Shown piece by piece: positions 48,610 to 62,155 of a stretch of DNA of 64,000 nt. The notes below the pieces were generated by a model. That model worked only from the letters and a program-made list of their open reading frames with translations, was not told the DNA's origin and did not search any database. The stretch spans positions 17,284 to 81,283 of the forward strand of contig QLIY01000665.1 in NCBI GenBank assembly GCA_003260075.1. Reading direction: 5' to 3'. Both the position numbers and the translations under genes were made by a program. Origin of the DNA: Phallusia mammillata. Lineage: Eukaryota; Chordata; Ascidiacea; Phlebobranchia; Ascidiidae. Numbering within the stretch: position 1 is the stretch's first letter; every line of letters begins with the position of its first letter.

Positions 48610-50506
48610 ATGCCACGAGAAATAATAACTCTGCAGATTGGCCAATGTGGTAATCAAATTGGATTTGAGTATTGGAAACAGCTTTGTCAAGAACATGGAA
48701 TAAGACCAGATGGAATTCTTCAGGACTTTGCAACAGATGGAACAGACAGAAAAGACGTATTTTTTTATCAAGCAGATGATGATCACTACATTCCTAGATC
48801 AGTATTGATCGACTTGGAGCCAAGAGTCATTAATTCCATCAAGAATTCTGAGTTTGCTAATTTGTACAACCCAGAAAATATATACCTTTCTGAACATGGT
48901 GGTGGTGCCGGGAACAACTGGGCTGCTGGGTTTCATTCGGGAGAAAAAATTCATGAAGAACTGTTTGACATTATAGACCGTGAAGCAGATGGGTCTGACA
49001 ACTTAGAAGGCTTCATGCTTTGTCATTCAACTGCCGGTGGAACCGGTTCTGGCCTTGGCTCTTACATGCTTGAACATTTAAATGATCGATATCCTAAAAA
49101 GTTAATACAGACATATAGTGTGTTTCCAAATCAGGATGAAGTGTCAGATGTAGTAGTGCAACCCTACAACACAATGCTTACCATGAAGCGACTAACGTTA
49201 CATGCTGATGCCACAGTTGTTTTAGACAACACTGCATTGAACAGTATTGCTACAGAAAGATTACACATTCAAAACCCATCATTTTCACAAATTAATAAGA
49301 TGGTTTCAACAATTATGTCTGCAAGTACTGCCACCCTTCGATATCCTGGCTACATGAACAATGACTTGATTGGACTGGTAGCTTCTTTGATTCCAACACC
49401 AAGGTGAATATGAAACATGAACCATTATATGCAGACCTAATCTATGCATTTCTATCATTGTTTGTTTTAAATCAAATGCAGTACATTCTGAACCCAAAAT
49501 GTTATGACTGTTGAGATAAAAATGAACATATTCCTCTAATTACTTTTGCCCACCAGTTTGCAATATAATGTTTTGTTTTAGATTACACTACTTGATGACT
49601 GGTTACACACCATTGGTAACTGATCAGGCAATGGCCTCTGTTAGAAAGACAACTGTGCTGGATGTTATGCGACGACTCCTGCAACCAAAAAACATGATGG
49701 TGTTCACTGGCCGGGAAAGAATGAATCAACATTGCTATATTTCAATCTTGAACATAATTCAGGGTGAAATTGACCCAACCCAAGTCCATAAGAGTCTTCA
49801 AAGAATCAGAGAACGCAAACTAGCTAACTTTATTCCTTGGGGCCCAGCAAGCATTCAGGTGGGGCTTCTCTTTCAAAATAAATTGCTTAAATCAAGCACC
49901 ACATGTGTTTATGAGATACACTGATAAACTCTCTTGTATACAACACTTTAAGTGAGTGTGTTGGTAAGCATGAACTTTTCAGAATAAATTCCAGAAATGA
50001 GTATTATGTATGCCGGAATTTATTCACAAGCTAATTGGCTACTTGTTGTACAGCAACCACTTGTGTATGTGATTTTACCTTTTTTAAGGAATTGACAACT
50101 AATAAACTTAGTTCGATGTTAGTTCAAGAATATATGCATGATGTTTTGGCAAAAGATAAATACAATAATAAATGTGTTATGAGTCATCTTAAGATTCTAA
50201 CTTGACTTTCTTTTGAAGGTTGCACTGTCAAGAAAGTCACCATATGTGTCATCTGCGCACAGAGTAAGTGGTTTGATGCTTGCCAACCACACCAGCATTG
50301 GGGCATTGTTTAAAAGAGCTGCAAGGCAGTTTGACAAGCTTCGCAAAAGAGAGGCCTTCCTTGAGCAATTCCGCAAAGAAGCAATGTTCACAGAAAACCT
50401 GGATGAAATGGATGCTTCTCGTGAAATTGTTCAACAACTTACTGATGAGTATGAAGCTGCCGCAACACCAGAGTATTTAAACTGGGGTGAAAGAAGCTCT
50501 ACCTGA
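48610..50506 (+). CDS. TUBG1: Gamma-tubulin
   Basis: Three exons, 48610-49403, 49582-49858 and 50219-50506 (TGA), sum to 453 codons (452 aa), the normal length for animal gamma-tubulin. It starts [18 protein letters not shown], carries the nucleotide-binding loop [13 protein letters not shown] and ends in a divergent WGE-type tail. Gamma-tubulin is the core of the ring complex that nucleates microtubules at centrosomes. The ATG at 48610 begins the canonical N-terminus; an in-frame upstream ATG at 48520 would add unrelated residues and was not used. A polyadenylation-type AATAAA is at about 51010. It is in the same orientation as RNF17, 1.5 kb downstream. Confidence 0.97.
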
Positions 50507-52003
50507 ATGATGCTGGTTTAATACCATTGAACTAAACTGACACTGTTGCCTCAAGTAAAAGTTAGCAACCCAGGTGCAACTGTAGATGAAGTAGTCAATA
50601 TTCATTGAATTTTTTTTCTATTTGTCACCAGCAAAACTGGTTTTGTACAATTGTAAATGTTGCTTTATTCCACATTTGAACTTAACAACTAAAAACATTG
50701 GCAGCATTTGTGTGGATGAAGTCTGTTACATAAAATTGTCACAAAAGTTTCAGTTTGTGGCCGCACCGGTTTACTTCATCAAAGTTTCATTTTTTTATGT
50801 TTCCTAACTTATGAACGGTGGTTGGTTCTTGTTTTCATACACATCTGCCCATTTTGTTTGATGTGAGTGGTGTGCCTGCGGTTCTGTACCAGTTCGATAA
50901 TAGCCAGTTGAAAATTAGTTAGCAAACTACCAGTCTGTACTTGTTGGCTTCTTCCAACACTGTAAGGACTTTGGAAATTGTTGCACATCTAATGACAGTT
51001 GGTCAACAAAATAAAATTATGTACACTCTATCACTTGATCTGTTTTTATTTTTACAATTGCAAACAACATGCAATCTCCAAATCTGTTGCAAAAAATAAA
51101 AATATTAATTGAACATTGGTCTGTTTCATTAGCAAGTTACAGAGGGGTGTGGTGGAGGCCAAATCAACACAGGTTGTGTGGTAAAATATACCCATACAAA
51201 TTGCATTTCGGAGGACCCTTGGCCTCAAAATTTAAAAACTGACCTTTTCTGACGCAATAAGCATGGATGGTGTGCCCTGGATTGAGTGGATTTCTTGTGA
51301 AGCTTGTCCGAAATTGGACGCCACAGAGTGTACCAATGAATGTATTGATACCAGCATCTCAAGTGTTCAAAGTTCATGAAAGCGTTTTCTAGGGGTACTG
51401 TGATGAGTCTACTGTCTTTCCAAATAATGGGAGAAAATGTCCCTGAATATGTGGGATAAACCACTACAATTGCCAAAAGAGGGCGATTGTTAGGGAACCA
51501 TTTTTTTCACTTTAGTTTTGTCTGTGGTGTTAAAACTGACTTTTAAATAATTAGTAATATGATTCATTACTACACGAATTCCACAAAGTTAAACTTTTGT
51601 TTTCCGGATGTAAGTAAACAACAAATAAAAACAGACACAGGAGGGCGAACATGAATGGTCACGTGTTCCCCACATGCAGACAGTCTTTGAAAAAAATTGG
51701 AATCTGGCGGTTTTGTGCTGTCTACAAAAGTTTCAGGTACGTTACTGGCTATGGTTTGTTACAAAAATACAAAACCCGAAGGTAAAGTGTTCGAATCAAA
51801 ACTTAACTTTGAAAAAGAATTCACCTAATTGAGCCTAAAATATTGCATTGATGGTTTATGAATCTAGCTTGGTCAACAAAGGAGTACAACGACTTAATTG
51901 CAATGTGAAAAGCTATGTCATAAACGATACGCCTATATCCAATGAAAGATTATCTTTGTTTTGTCTAATGTAGGGTTTGTTTTTGAGTAGAATATTTAAA
52001 AAA
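50507..52003 (+). other. 3' UTR of gamma-tubulin and intergenic region
   Basis: No additional coding exon was seen. AATAAA-type signals near 51010 and 51097 suit the gamma-tubulin 3' end. A TAATGTAG acceptor-like sequence at 51966-51973 suggests RNF17 may have an upstream non-coding exon. Confidence 0.45.
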
Positions 52004-55000
52004 ATGGAAAATCTGAAGTGTTCAAAATGTTTGAGAAAGTATGTTAAACCCAGAAAGCCCAGTGGAATTTTGGTGACACAATCTGTTCCCATTCTTCTAA
52101 AATGTGGACATACGTTCTGTGAAAAATGTGTAGTCCGTGATTCAGAGATTGAGAGATGTTTTAAGTGTCCCAAATGCAAAGTAAAAACGATATGTGACTG
52201 TGACAAAATACAGGTCAAAGACCTTTACCCTAACCTGGCAATTCTTGGAATGTTGGGCATGGACCCAGGAGCCCTCAATTTAATGAATCTACGTAGTCTT
52301 ATACAAGTGATTGACAAACGAAAAAGTCAAGGAACGAAGCGACCAACTCAGCAGTGTTCAGAATGTGTCAAGGATACAGCTGTGATGGGCTGTTTGCAAT
52401 GTGGTGTTGGCTTTTGCGGACACTGCTTTGAAATTACTCATCAGAGTCCAAAGGCTCTACGTTTACACCAGGGTATTCCACTTCATCATAGTGAACATGA
52501 TCTGTCATCACTTAACTGCCCAAAACACAATTCTCTAATGGAACATTTTTGTATTGAAGATGACAAACTCATTTGCAGGGAATGCATTGGGGCAGAACAT
52601 GCAGAACACAAGGTATAAAATGCTAGAAAAATCTTCCTGCTTTGCCTTCTTTTTTGCAAAACTGAATTCGCTTTGCAGTACAAAAAGTACGGTCACGTCT
52701 AAAACTGCGGGCCCACTTGGATCACTTGGCCCGCTTGGCCCAGCACTTCATGCAATTGAAAAACTGCGGGCCCACTATATCCAGTGCTTGTCGCGTCTCT
52801 CGTAAGTACAAAAACTGCGGGCCCACTACATCCATTGCAAGGAAAAACTATATCCATAGCTTGGCCCGTCTCTCGCAGGGAAAAACGGGCCAAGTGGGCC
52901 AAGCGGGCCCGCAGGTTTAGACGTGACCCCAAAAAGTATGGGCAAAGGCGGGATTAAAGTTTCTAGATACCATTTTTCGCAAAATATTCCAACCTAATAA
53001 TTTGTTATATAGGCATGAACTAATAAAAGATTTGAAGTTCAGTGTTACAGATAACCATCAACATGCATTTCAGATAATATCTCTTCATGAAAAGTCTGGT
53101 GAAATGTCTGATCAACTTCTTGAAGCCGTTCAGTTCGCTGCACCAGTTATGAATCAATTAAAATTACTTCTTTCGCAAATTGATGAAGAGGTTAAAGATG
53201 TAAAGCTGGAAGCACAGGAAAAAGCTGAGGCCCTTATGCAGCAGTTTCTGTATATTGTTGGCTCAGTGCAGGTTGTTTTGTATTAATGTGTGTCAGTTAG
53301 TTTTGTATAACAAATGAACTAAATTTGTTTAGGCTACATTTTTATACCTGATGGTTGAAATTGACAAAATCTCCACAAGCCACGTCAAAAAGCTTCTTAC
53401 TTTTCGTGATGCTGCCAGTGGAAATCTTCAAAAACTTCAAAATTCGTTATCAGATGCCAACATGGTAGGCCTGATGTAAATGCTGTTCACTTGTGTTTCT
53501 ATTGCATTATAAGTAAATAATTTATTGAAGATTGTAATGTACATTTTTTACTACAATGCAATGTTAGATTTGCATTCAGATTATCAATGTGGAGAATTCA
53601 CCAGAACCAGTTGTGATCAATCCATTTAAAACTCTTGCTAATTTGATGGATGCCAATAAAATACCATGTATCCTAAAAAAGATTCCTAATAAAACCCATG
53701 AGCCAGCAGAGTCAGAAAGTACTGAAGACTCTGATGCAGGAGAACGAATCTTTAATGATAAAAAGTTTGACTTTTTTGTTTTATTTTGAAAATAGTTTGT
53801 GGTACTTTTGTCACCTTACATAAACGAAATGAACTTGTAATTGACCTAGCAAAACTAAGCTGTTCTGCATTTAAAAAAATATGTTGGGCATTTGTTTAAC
53901 GTTGTCTTAGCTTTAAAAAGGTTTTTCAATATCCTCAAATTGTTCAAATATTTTATACACCATTGTGTTGTGTTAACTATACGTACATGTGCATGCTTGC
54001 TTTAGGCTCCTGATGCAATTTCATGAAGACACCATTGATGCAACAAAGAATTGGGGATCAATTGACAACTCTTGCAACTTTAAATACTCTATTGCTTGTC
54101 CAAATGTTAATGATTTAAAAGCTACCTCAGAAAATGATGACACTAACAGTGTTTCTGACACCAGTTCTGTATTGTCTGAGAATCTTATTCAGGTACAAGA
54201 CCACAATATTGTGTATATGCCTTGCCATACAACCTTTCAAAAAACAGCCTAATTTGACATTGAGCAGCTGATATTCACAAACAGGGTACCAAGTATATTT
54301 CAATTCAATTTTCTTTCTTTTTTGTAATAAAATTGCTTAACATCAAAAATGGTCAAAATGAAGTTGAAATTGAAATTTGAAAATTCTCACTAAATGTTAA
54401 CAATATTCAAACAAGGTGGCCATATGGCAGTAATGATCATTTTTTAAATTGATAAGAAAGTATTACTAACTTTTTTATTTTTAAACAGATTGATATTGGA
54501 GCAAAGCAGAAAATTAGAATTATTCAAGTCCCCCCTGCAAATAATCAAGAACTTGTATATGTTAAATGGTTAAAAAGTCCCAGCGAGTTCTATGTTCAGC
54601 GAGCACATGATGGAAAGCAAATTTCATTGATTGAAAGAACACTAATGGTAATTTTTCTTTACAGCTTAATAACATTAAAGTAGACCCACATGCCAATTGT
54701 ATCATATCTCATTGCCAATGAGCTAATTGATTTCCAGGTGTTCAACACACGACCTGCAAAAGAAGAGGAACTTTTAACTAGTATTAGGATTGGTGAACTT
54801 TGTGTTGGGCGTTTCAGTGGTATATGGTACAGAGCCAGGGTTGTAAAGGTTTTTAAGGCTACTGATGTTGATGATCCTGATGAATTGCTGTATGACTCTG
54901 TAACTGCTGGTGAAAAAGATGAAGTTGAAATTCATTATGTTGACTATGGAAATAATGAACGAACCAAAGTAAGGATAGTAACACAGTTTGTAGGTAACCA

Positions 55001-58000
55001 AAAAATAAAATAAACTGCTAAAGAATCTGGCACATCGTATTTTGGTGAATAAAAAATACATTTATTATATGTTGTATAGGTTTCACGTCTTCGTAGTCTC
55101 CCCAAAAATCTACATAGAATACCTTCACTTGCCATTCTTTGCTCTTTGGCTGGAATAGGACCGGTTAGTGAAAGAGGCTGGTCGCATGAGGCTCACATCA
55201 ACTTCTTCAAAATGGTCAATAGCCGGCCCATTCTAATGACAACCTTTGCACGTGAGGCTGGGCAAAGATTTGTTGATCTACACAAGCCAGCACCAGAGGA
55301 AATTGATAAAGATGTACCAATGTCAGTTCGGGATGCCCTGCTGTTTTTAAACTTGGCCAAGTATGAAGTTTTGATATGTATGTTAAACACACAGTTAAAC
55401 TAAAATCCACCTTGTTGTCAAAAGTGTAGGTGAAAGCGTAATTATATATAATTTAAATCAGTTCTAAAAAAAGTTTCTTTTAAATATTTTTCGTATCCAA
55501 ATCTATGAAAAGATTTGACAGCAATATTTACCTTACCAATAATCATCAAAATTACCTTGTGTGGGGTGTTTTAGCTCACCCAATCACCATTATTCAAAGC
55601 ATCCAAGATCAAATAATATTTTTAAAACAACAGTTTACTGTGCTTATTTGGTTGATTGCAATACGATTGAAGCACAAAACCCATATTTTTGTGCAGGTAC
55701 AGCACCAAACAAATACCAATGTCTGATGTTCAACTTTCAAATGTAAAATCAGTGAGATCGAGAGATTATTTGCAACCTACTGTTCTCATGCCTCGATCCT
55801 ACACCAGTGTTACATTGAGTGACTTCAGATCAATTAGCAGGTTACGTTGGTAAATAAAATACTTTCTGATTGGCAAGTGAGACACATATATTTAAAAAAA
55901 AATTAAAAAATATTTTTATCAAGATGATAAATGTAGAAATACATTTTTTTAGATTTTTTGTGCAACAATTGGACGATCATGCAGAATATTTGGAATCACT
56001 GACTAACAAAATCCAAGCTTTTGTGAAGGGCAAAGTAAAAGGAAAACTTGACCCAGCTGCCCCATTTACTATCTTGTTTCCATATGAAGGAATGATTTGT
56101 TTGGCAAAGTATGCACACTGTAGTGCTTGGTACAGAGCAACCATTTTGGAAGTTCTAAGAGAAGAAAGAAAGGTAAGTTTGACAGCCATGCAGCAAATAA
56201 AGATAAGATGTTTCACTTTGTTGTTGTTTTTTGCTTAACTTTGATTTTGTAACATGCTTAGCAATTATTTTGTTATTGCAACTATTATAAGCGCTAAAGA
56301 TGAAATAATTGGTACAGGTTAAGGTTGTATTTGTTGATTATGGAAATGAAGACACTGTGAAGTTAATTGACACACTTAAAATTCCTGATGAGTTTTTGAA
56401 ACTTCCCAAACAGGTAACACACATTTGAAATTATGTAACAGGGTAACATGTTTTGGAACAATATTCTTCCAACAAAGATACATAGACTAAGAAATTGAAG
56501 TACGCCAAGTTATATTATGTACTTTTTGTAGGCACTGGAGTGTAAATGGGGGGGGGGATATTCTTCCAACAAAGATACATAGACTAAGAATTTGTACGCC
56601 AAGTTATATTATGTACTTTTTGTAGGCACTGGAGTGTAAATTAGCTGATATACGGCCAGTAGGTGAAAGTAAGGAATGGCCAAGTGAAGCTGATGAAAGA
56701 TTTTTAGACCTTGGGGCAGACAATAGATCTCTACTTATGTATGTCAGGTAAGTTGAAACTAACCATTCTCTGATGTTTGTTTGTTTGTTTTTTGCCTTTT
56801 TTACATTGGTTGTCACACAAGCATGTTTTTATACTATATAAAACGCACATGAAAAATACCCATCACTGAATAAACATCATAAAAAGTTATATGTCAGGTC
56901 AGTGAAGGATGACTGCTACAGTGTGGAGTTATTTGACTCATCAGACTACCAACAGAAAAGTGAAGATGTTTTGTCAATCAATGAGAGACTTGTTTATGAA
57001 GGGTTGGCTGTTGGATTAACTGTACGTAACATTACACAGTTTGGAGGACCCACTACTTTGTGCAAAGGTAATGTTTGCTTTTATGTCATATTGTCAACTC
57101 AATTAAAGTTGGGAATGTAAAGGAAAAAATGCAGATTATAATTTTCTCTCTTTTAAAGCTTTTTTTTAAAGTACAAGTTATAATTGTGATGGTATCAAGC
57201 ATTAAAATTTGTGGGTTGTTGATAGTATTGGATAAACAGGGGCCAAGTAAAGCTCGGTATATATAACTGCAGTTTTTTGGCTTTGAATCTATTTGAAACT
57301 GGCAAACTATAATGTTCTAATCTGAATTCAACATTTTAGTATGTAATTTTTTTTTAATTTAAATTAGTTTTCCTTCCTAGGTGTATTTTGTATTCAACCA
57401 TATGATTTATTAGAACCAGATGAAAAGGAGAAAAAAGAAACAAAAAATGATGAACCAAATTTGCTTGCAACTCCAGAGGTTAAATCATCTTTGGCAACTA
57501 TAGAAAATGGAAGATTGGTAGTAACCATCACTTGTGCTGACACGCCATCAGAAATTTATGCACAAACAGTAGATCAATGGGATGAATGTAATCATCTGAT
57601 TCGAGACATGCACAGATATTTCACAAGTTCAGAGGTGTGCCAGAAATGTTTCTTGAAAAGTTTCAAAAAAATGGTAGTGTTTAGTTGTTTGTTCCAAAAA
57701 TTCCAATGTCCTTTGTACTGTAACCACAAGAAACAGTGCCTTTTGGGGCATGCAAACCAATCACCATGTTGGCAATGCTGATAAATATATTATTATATAT
57801 CCCAACATTCAAGCTTAAGTTGGAATTTTCCTTTCTTTGGCTGTAAATCTAATTTAAACTACTTGGAAACATTTTAGTGGTTGTTCAACCTAGGAAAAAT
57901 GCTGCAGTTTATATTTCCCAAGAAACTGACAATGTCACAAAAAACCTTAAAGGAAAATCAAATTAGATACATTGATTGAGTTGCTGCATAACAGAATTGT

Positions 58001-60546
58001 CAGTCTCACCTTTTCGATCATCTGCACAAATTGTGTCACATTGAGCAGTTCCATCATAATGTATCAAATGTGTTTTTTAAGGATGCAATGTTGGGAGAAA
58101 ATACCTGGGAACTTGGGGATCTCTGTGCGGTTTATTCCAACATGGAGAAGAGATGGTGCAGGGGAAGAGTGGAAAATAAACTTCCTGGAAATGTAAATGG
58201 CTGTTTGAGTAGTTTTTGTAAAGAAATTTATTAAAACTGCTGGTATAATTAACAACCTTTTACACTAAAACTATTTTACTTTTAGATGTTTTGTTTAAAA
58301 TCTGATTCAAACGATATTTCCAGATGATATTGAAAGCAATAGTGCCAAGAATATTTGACATGTGGTTAATTTTTGATTTTGTACAAAAGTTAATATTATG
58401 AATATTATTTAGTGAAACTTTTCACAACATTTGTGCAGAATTTTAAGGTTCGACTTGTAGACTTTGGTACAAGAGAAATTTTGTCCTCAAATTATCTGCG
58501 ACCGATTCCAGATCAATATCTGCAAGTAGATGCGCTGGCTACTGTGTGCAGTTTAAAGTACATTTATCCAGCAGGTGGCAGCAAAGAATGGACAAGGACA
58601 GCATGTGAGGTTTTGCAGGTATTGTATGATGCTTTTTGCATTATATATATTACTGCTCTGGGCAAGTCTGATGATTTTTGAAATTTGGTCATGGAGACAT
58701 TGAAGGCCTGTGTTTTAAATATTACAGGAAATGATTATGGGTAAAGAATGTGATTTAGCTTGTGATGAGGGTGAACTGTCCAAAAATCCTGCTCAAGTTG
58801 AGTTGTTTATTACAAGCGCTAAAGACGAAATAAACGTAAGCAAAGAGTTGGTGATGAAGGGAGTTGCTCTACCCAGAAAAATGGGAATGTTTAGAAGGTA
58901 AGAAGGTGTTTTGTTGTTGAAAGGTAGAGGTTGGTGGCTTGGAGCTACAAAGTACTGTTACCTTAAGCACTCTACATACAACACTTTTGGTTAAATCTTT
59001 AAAGTGTTGTGCACTGCTTGGGTAGCACTTAACTTATTTTTGTTGCGTTTCTGATGCAAAAAGGCACCTACGTACCTGTTCGAAGTTTAATACTTCTCCA
59101 AAAATATCATAACAATACGTTTTTTTTCCAAATCTTCTTTCCAACAACTTATTTTCTGCTTTTTTAAGAGCGCCAAACACTGGTCAGGTTCAGAACTACT
59201 TTGAGCTTGCTGATAGCTCGAAAAACAACAAAACAGAAGTGAAGAACCACTTCCAATCGTCATCACGAAAATCGACATCAAAGCATGGCAGAGTTCGTGA
59301 TTCAACTCGCACTGAAGTTTCAAATAGAAAACCATCAAAGTTTAAGAAGCTGTGCATCAGTGACCTTGTCGACCCAAGTGACGAAAATCTCAACGACAAT
59401 GATGCTGCAACAGCTAATACCAACGAGGTCACATTCCCCCGTATCTTGTCTCTTAACGAGTCGTTTTCCAGCATCAGTGAAGACTCGGAACTTCTCCAAG
59501 CAGCAGAGCCTGAACATGTTTTAACAAATGCGACAGTCGTGCCCAATGATACGCAGCGAGAGACTTTATCCAGTCCAATCAGCGAGTTTTCCGCACCTGT
59601 TGAGACTTTCGTTGAGGGTGTAAACTCATTGGATATATTTGATGTCACTGAAATTTCGGACGCCAACCTAGACGCTTCAATTAACAGTTCTGGCAGTTAC
59701 AAACGTACCAGTTCACCCGATGACTGTCAACTTAAGGAAACCCCACAGACGCCTACCGTTCACAGTGACACATCGGTGTCTGATATTGTGTTGAAAAGCC
59801 AGGACTTGGACTTTCATGAACCAGCATCTTCACCTGAAGAGGTTGCACCACCTGTTGCAGAACAGCAAGATCATTTGAAGTCTGTGCAACAATCTTGTGA
59901 GCCACGTCAAACAGAACAAAGTTACTATCCAGAGAATGAGTTCAAACAAATTCCACTGAGCATCGGAAAGGCGGTTTTACCCGATGCAACCAGCCAATTT
60001 CGTTGCATTGTCACGCACATTGAAAGGTACAACGTAGTGTTTGTGCGGCAAGTTCCGGCTAACGAGTTTTGTCCGGACGACAATGATGTAAAATACCTCA
60101 CACCACTGGACGACTTGCGGCCTGGATCGCCATGTGTGGCTCAGTTTACCGATGACGATCGCTGGTATCGCGCCGAAATTGTAAAGCACTACAAAGGACA
60201 GGATCTTGCCAAAGTGCTTTATGTCGATTATGGGCTTGTCGAGGTACTTCCAGTTCACGATAGGCTGCGTACATTGACCAACGAATACTGCAGGCACCCA
60301 GCACAGGCAATTCGATGTCGTTTGAACGGAATGCCTCATCCAAAGGATATGTTCCTGCCGGAGAATGCCGTCATGAACACCCTGGCAGCTCTGATTGGGC
60401 AGCAAGTGCTGGAATGCTACGTCACAGAAGTGTATGAAAAATACGGGAAACCCCCAAGCATCGGGGTCGAGTTGAGAACGGTCGATGGTGAAAAGACAAC
60501 TCTCATCGTGGATCAGGTTTTGGCTGCTTTGCACGTTACTTTGTAA
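52004..60546 (+). CDS. RNF17: RNF17/TDRD4-type RING, B-box and multi-Tudor protein
   Basis: Eighteen exons: 52004-52612, 53074-53271, 53333-53464, 53580-53764, 54006-54192, 54489-54647, 54738-54968, 55080-55360, 55697-55840, 55953-56172, 56318-56413, 56626-56747, 56898-57067, 57381-57634, 58082-58192, 58439-58618, 58728-58897, 59169-60546. They total 4827 nt, 1608 aa, with all phases consistent and length near vertebrate RNF17. Exon 1 holds a RING finger (CSKC ... CGHTFCEKC ... CPKCK) and two B-box-like Cys/His clusters; exons 2-4 are helical. Tudor cores with the VDYGN-type motif occur in exon 7 (HYVDYGNNE), exons 10-11 (FVDYGNED), exons 15-16 (LVDFGTRE) and exon 18 (YVDYGLVE). The family binds methyl-arginine PIWI proteins in germ granules and restrains piRNA amplification. 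The long last exon has an acidic disordered stretch before the final Tudor domain. The exon 2 acceptor was chosen to keep phase. Confidence 0.92.
52690..52929. mobile_element. Palindromic MITE with 9-bp target duplication in RNF17 intron 1
   Basis: The left end GGTCACGTCTAAAACTGCGG and the right end CCGCAGGTTTAGACGTGACC are inverted repeats of about 30 bp including GGGCCCAC. A 9-bp direct repeat CAAAAAGTA flanks it (52681-52689 and 52930-52938). Three internal copies of ACTGCGGGCCCAC lie in the left half. The 9-bp duplication and GG-starting TIR fit Mutator-like elements, which is an inference. Confidence 0.85.
56461..56641. repeat. G10-bridged duplication at an RNF17 exon start
   Basis: Copies at 56461-56547 and 56558-56641, separated by G10 (56548-56557), both contain the acceptor and first codons of exon 12. 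Only the second continues as a full exon, so 56626 is the exon start used. Confidence 0.9.
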
Positions 60547-60946
60547 CGTGTTCGTAGCACGAATTGTACATTGTGGTGTTATCTCATTCGATTTCTTTTC
60601 TGAAACAAATGTGTTTCAAGTCTCTAAGTTCCATCGTGTTTTGGAAACACATTTTTTTGTTTAGATTCTTTCAGGTACAGTTCTTCATTTCTTTTCATTT
60701 GATCAATACAATGGTTCTTTTCAACTTCGTAATACCGCATAGATAGGTTCAGATTGCAAATTCTTATTCCCTAATATCGAGCAACACCAAATATCAGAAG
60801 TGATTTTCAGTGTGGCAACTTCGAAAGTTGTTTTAACAGGGTTACCGAGGGTATGGAAAACCTGGAAAAGTTTTGAAAAAAGCTAACTTTTTGCAAAAGT
60901 CCCTATAGTCCTATAACATATACCAAAGCCTCTTTCCTAGTTTTAC

Positions 60947-61310
60947 TAATTGCTCGATTTTTTTCCAATAAGGTGAAATTTGGGATTTTTTTGTTGAAAA
61001 GTCATGGAATTCATAAACTAAAATTGCGCAGGAACCCTGTTTAAACTTAATGATTCGAACCAACTACCGGACTTGTTTAGTTAAGGAACCAATAGCTAAT
61101 AGTACTGCTCATATGCTTTTGAAGGGGGGGGGGTAATTGCTCGATTTTTTTCGAATAAGGTGAAATTTGGGATTTTTTGTTGAAAAGTCATGGAATTCAT
61201 AAACTAAAATTGCGCGGGAACCCTGTTTAAACTTAATGATTCGAACCAACTACCGGACTTATTTAGTTAAGGAACCAATAGCTAATAGTACTGCTCATAT
61301 GCTTTTGAAT
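60947..61310. repeat. G10-bridged direct near-duplication
   Basis: Copies at 60947-61123 and 61134-61310 differ by a few substitutions and one-base indels, and are separated by G10. Confidence 0.9.
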
Positions 61311-61356
61311 TGGAGATTAGGAGCACCGTTTAAATTATCTTAACAGGGCCTTTAGC

Positions 61357-61822
61357 CAGTGTTTTTTTAAGGTGTTTTGGGGGACCGAAACGGTCCCCCA
61401 AATTTCTCCAGCGGTTTCCCAAAATTTGGACTTGCAACTACAGTAGAAAAGTAATGGTTGTTTCTCGCTATGTCTTGTCGATAATACGAATATAGCCTAC
61501 GATCAATAGTTCACGTCCGGAAAAAAGAATAAGTGGAGGTACAGCTAACAGCTGAATCAAAGAGTTTTTCACAAAAGAAGTGCACCTTCGATACTCGTCA
61601 ATGTTTATTTCTGATTTATGGCGCATAATGATCAGTTTTAACGTGTGGAAACATAACAAGCAGAAGCCAACAAGCACACTTTGTTTGATTGTGCAGCAAA
61701 CTTGTTTGGAGGCCGTGATGGGCAGGCTGTTTCATTTTATGNTTTTTGGTATTTAAATGAAACACTTGCGGTCTCTTAAAACTACTTAGCGGTCACCCAA
61801 ACCAAACCTTAAAAAAAACCTG
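61357..61822. mobile_element. hAT-type non-autonomous element, family 5
   Basis: It begins CAGTGTTTTTTTAAGG and ends CCTTAAAAAAAACCTG, inverted repeats with CAG...CTG termini. A perfect 8-bp target duplication CCTTTAGC is at 61349-61356 and 61823-61830. Subterminal GGGGGACCG and CGGTCACCC also pair. A single N is at 61742. No transposase frame was seen. Confidence 0.9.
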
Positions 61823-61976
61823 CCTTTAGCTATAGGGCGCATCTTAGATCTCACGATGTCATTCGCTACGGCGCATTTTGGCCAACAACTGGCTTCATCG
61901 AAGTATATAGTGCATATGATATCGCTAGTGTAAGCTGTGTAGTTTCCATAGTGTAAAGAAAAGCTAGCATGGACAA

Positions 61977-62155
61977 TCCAAAGCATTAGTGTTGTTTATT
62001 TTCAATAAACACGTCACTGAAATGGCTTTGAAAATGGAGATTACGATTTACAACAAACGACACCATAAGGGGGGGGGGTTCCAAAGCATTAGTGTTGTTT
62101 ATTTTCAATGGCTTTGAAAATGGAGATTACGATTTACAACAAACGACACCATAAG
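61977..62155. repeat. G10-bridged duplication with a small indel
   Basis: Copies at 61977-62068 and 62079-62155 flank G10. The second lacks about 14 bp (ACACGTCACT region) present in the first. Confidence 0.9.
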
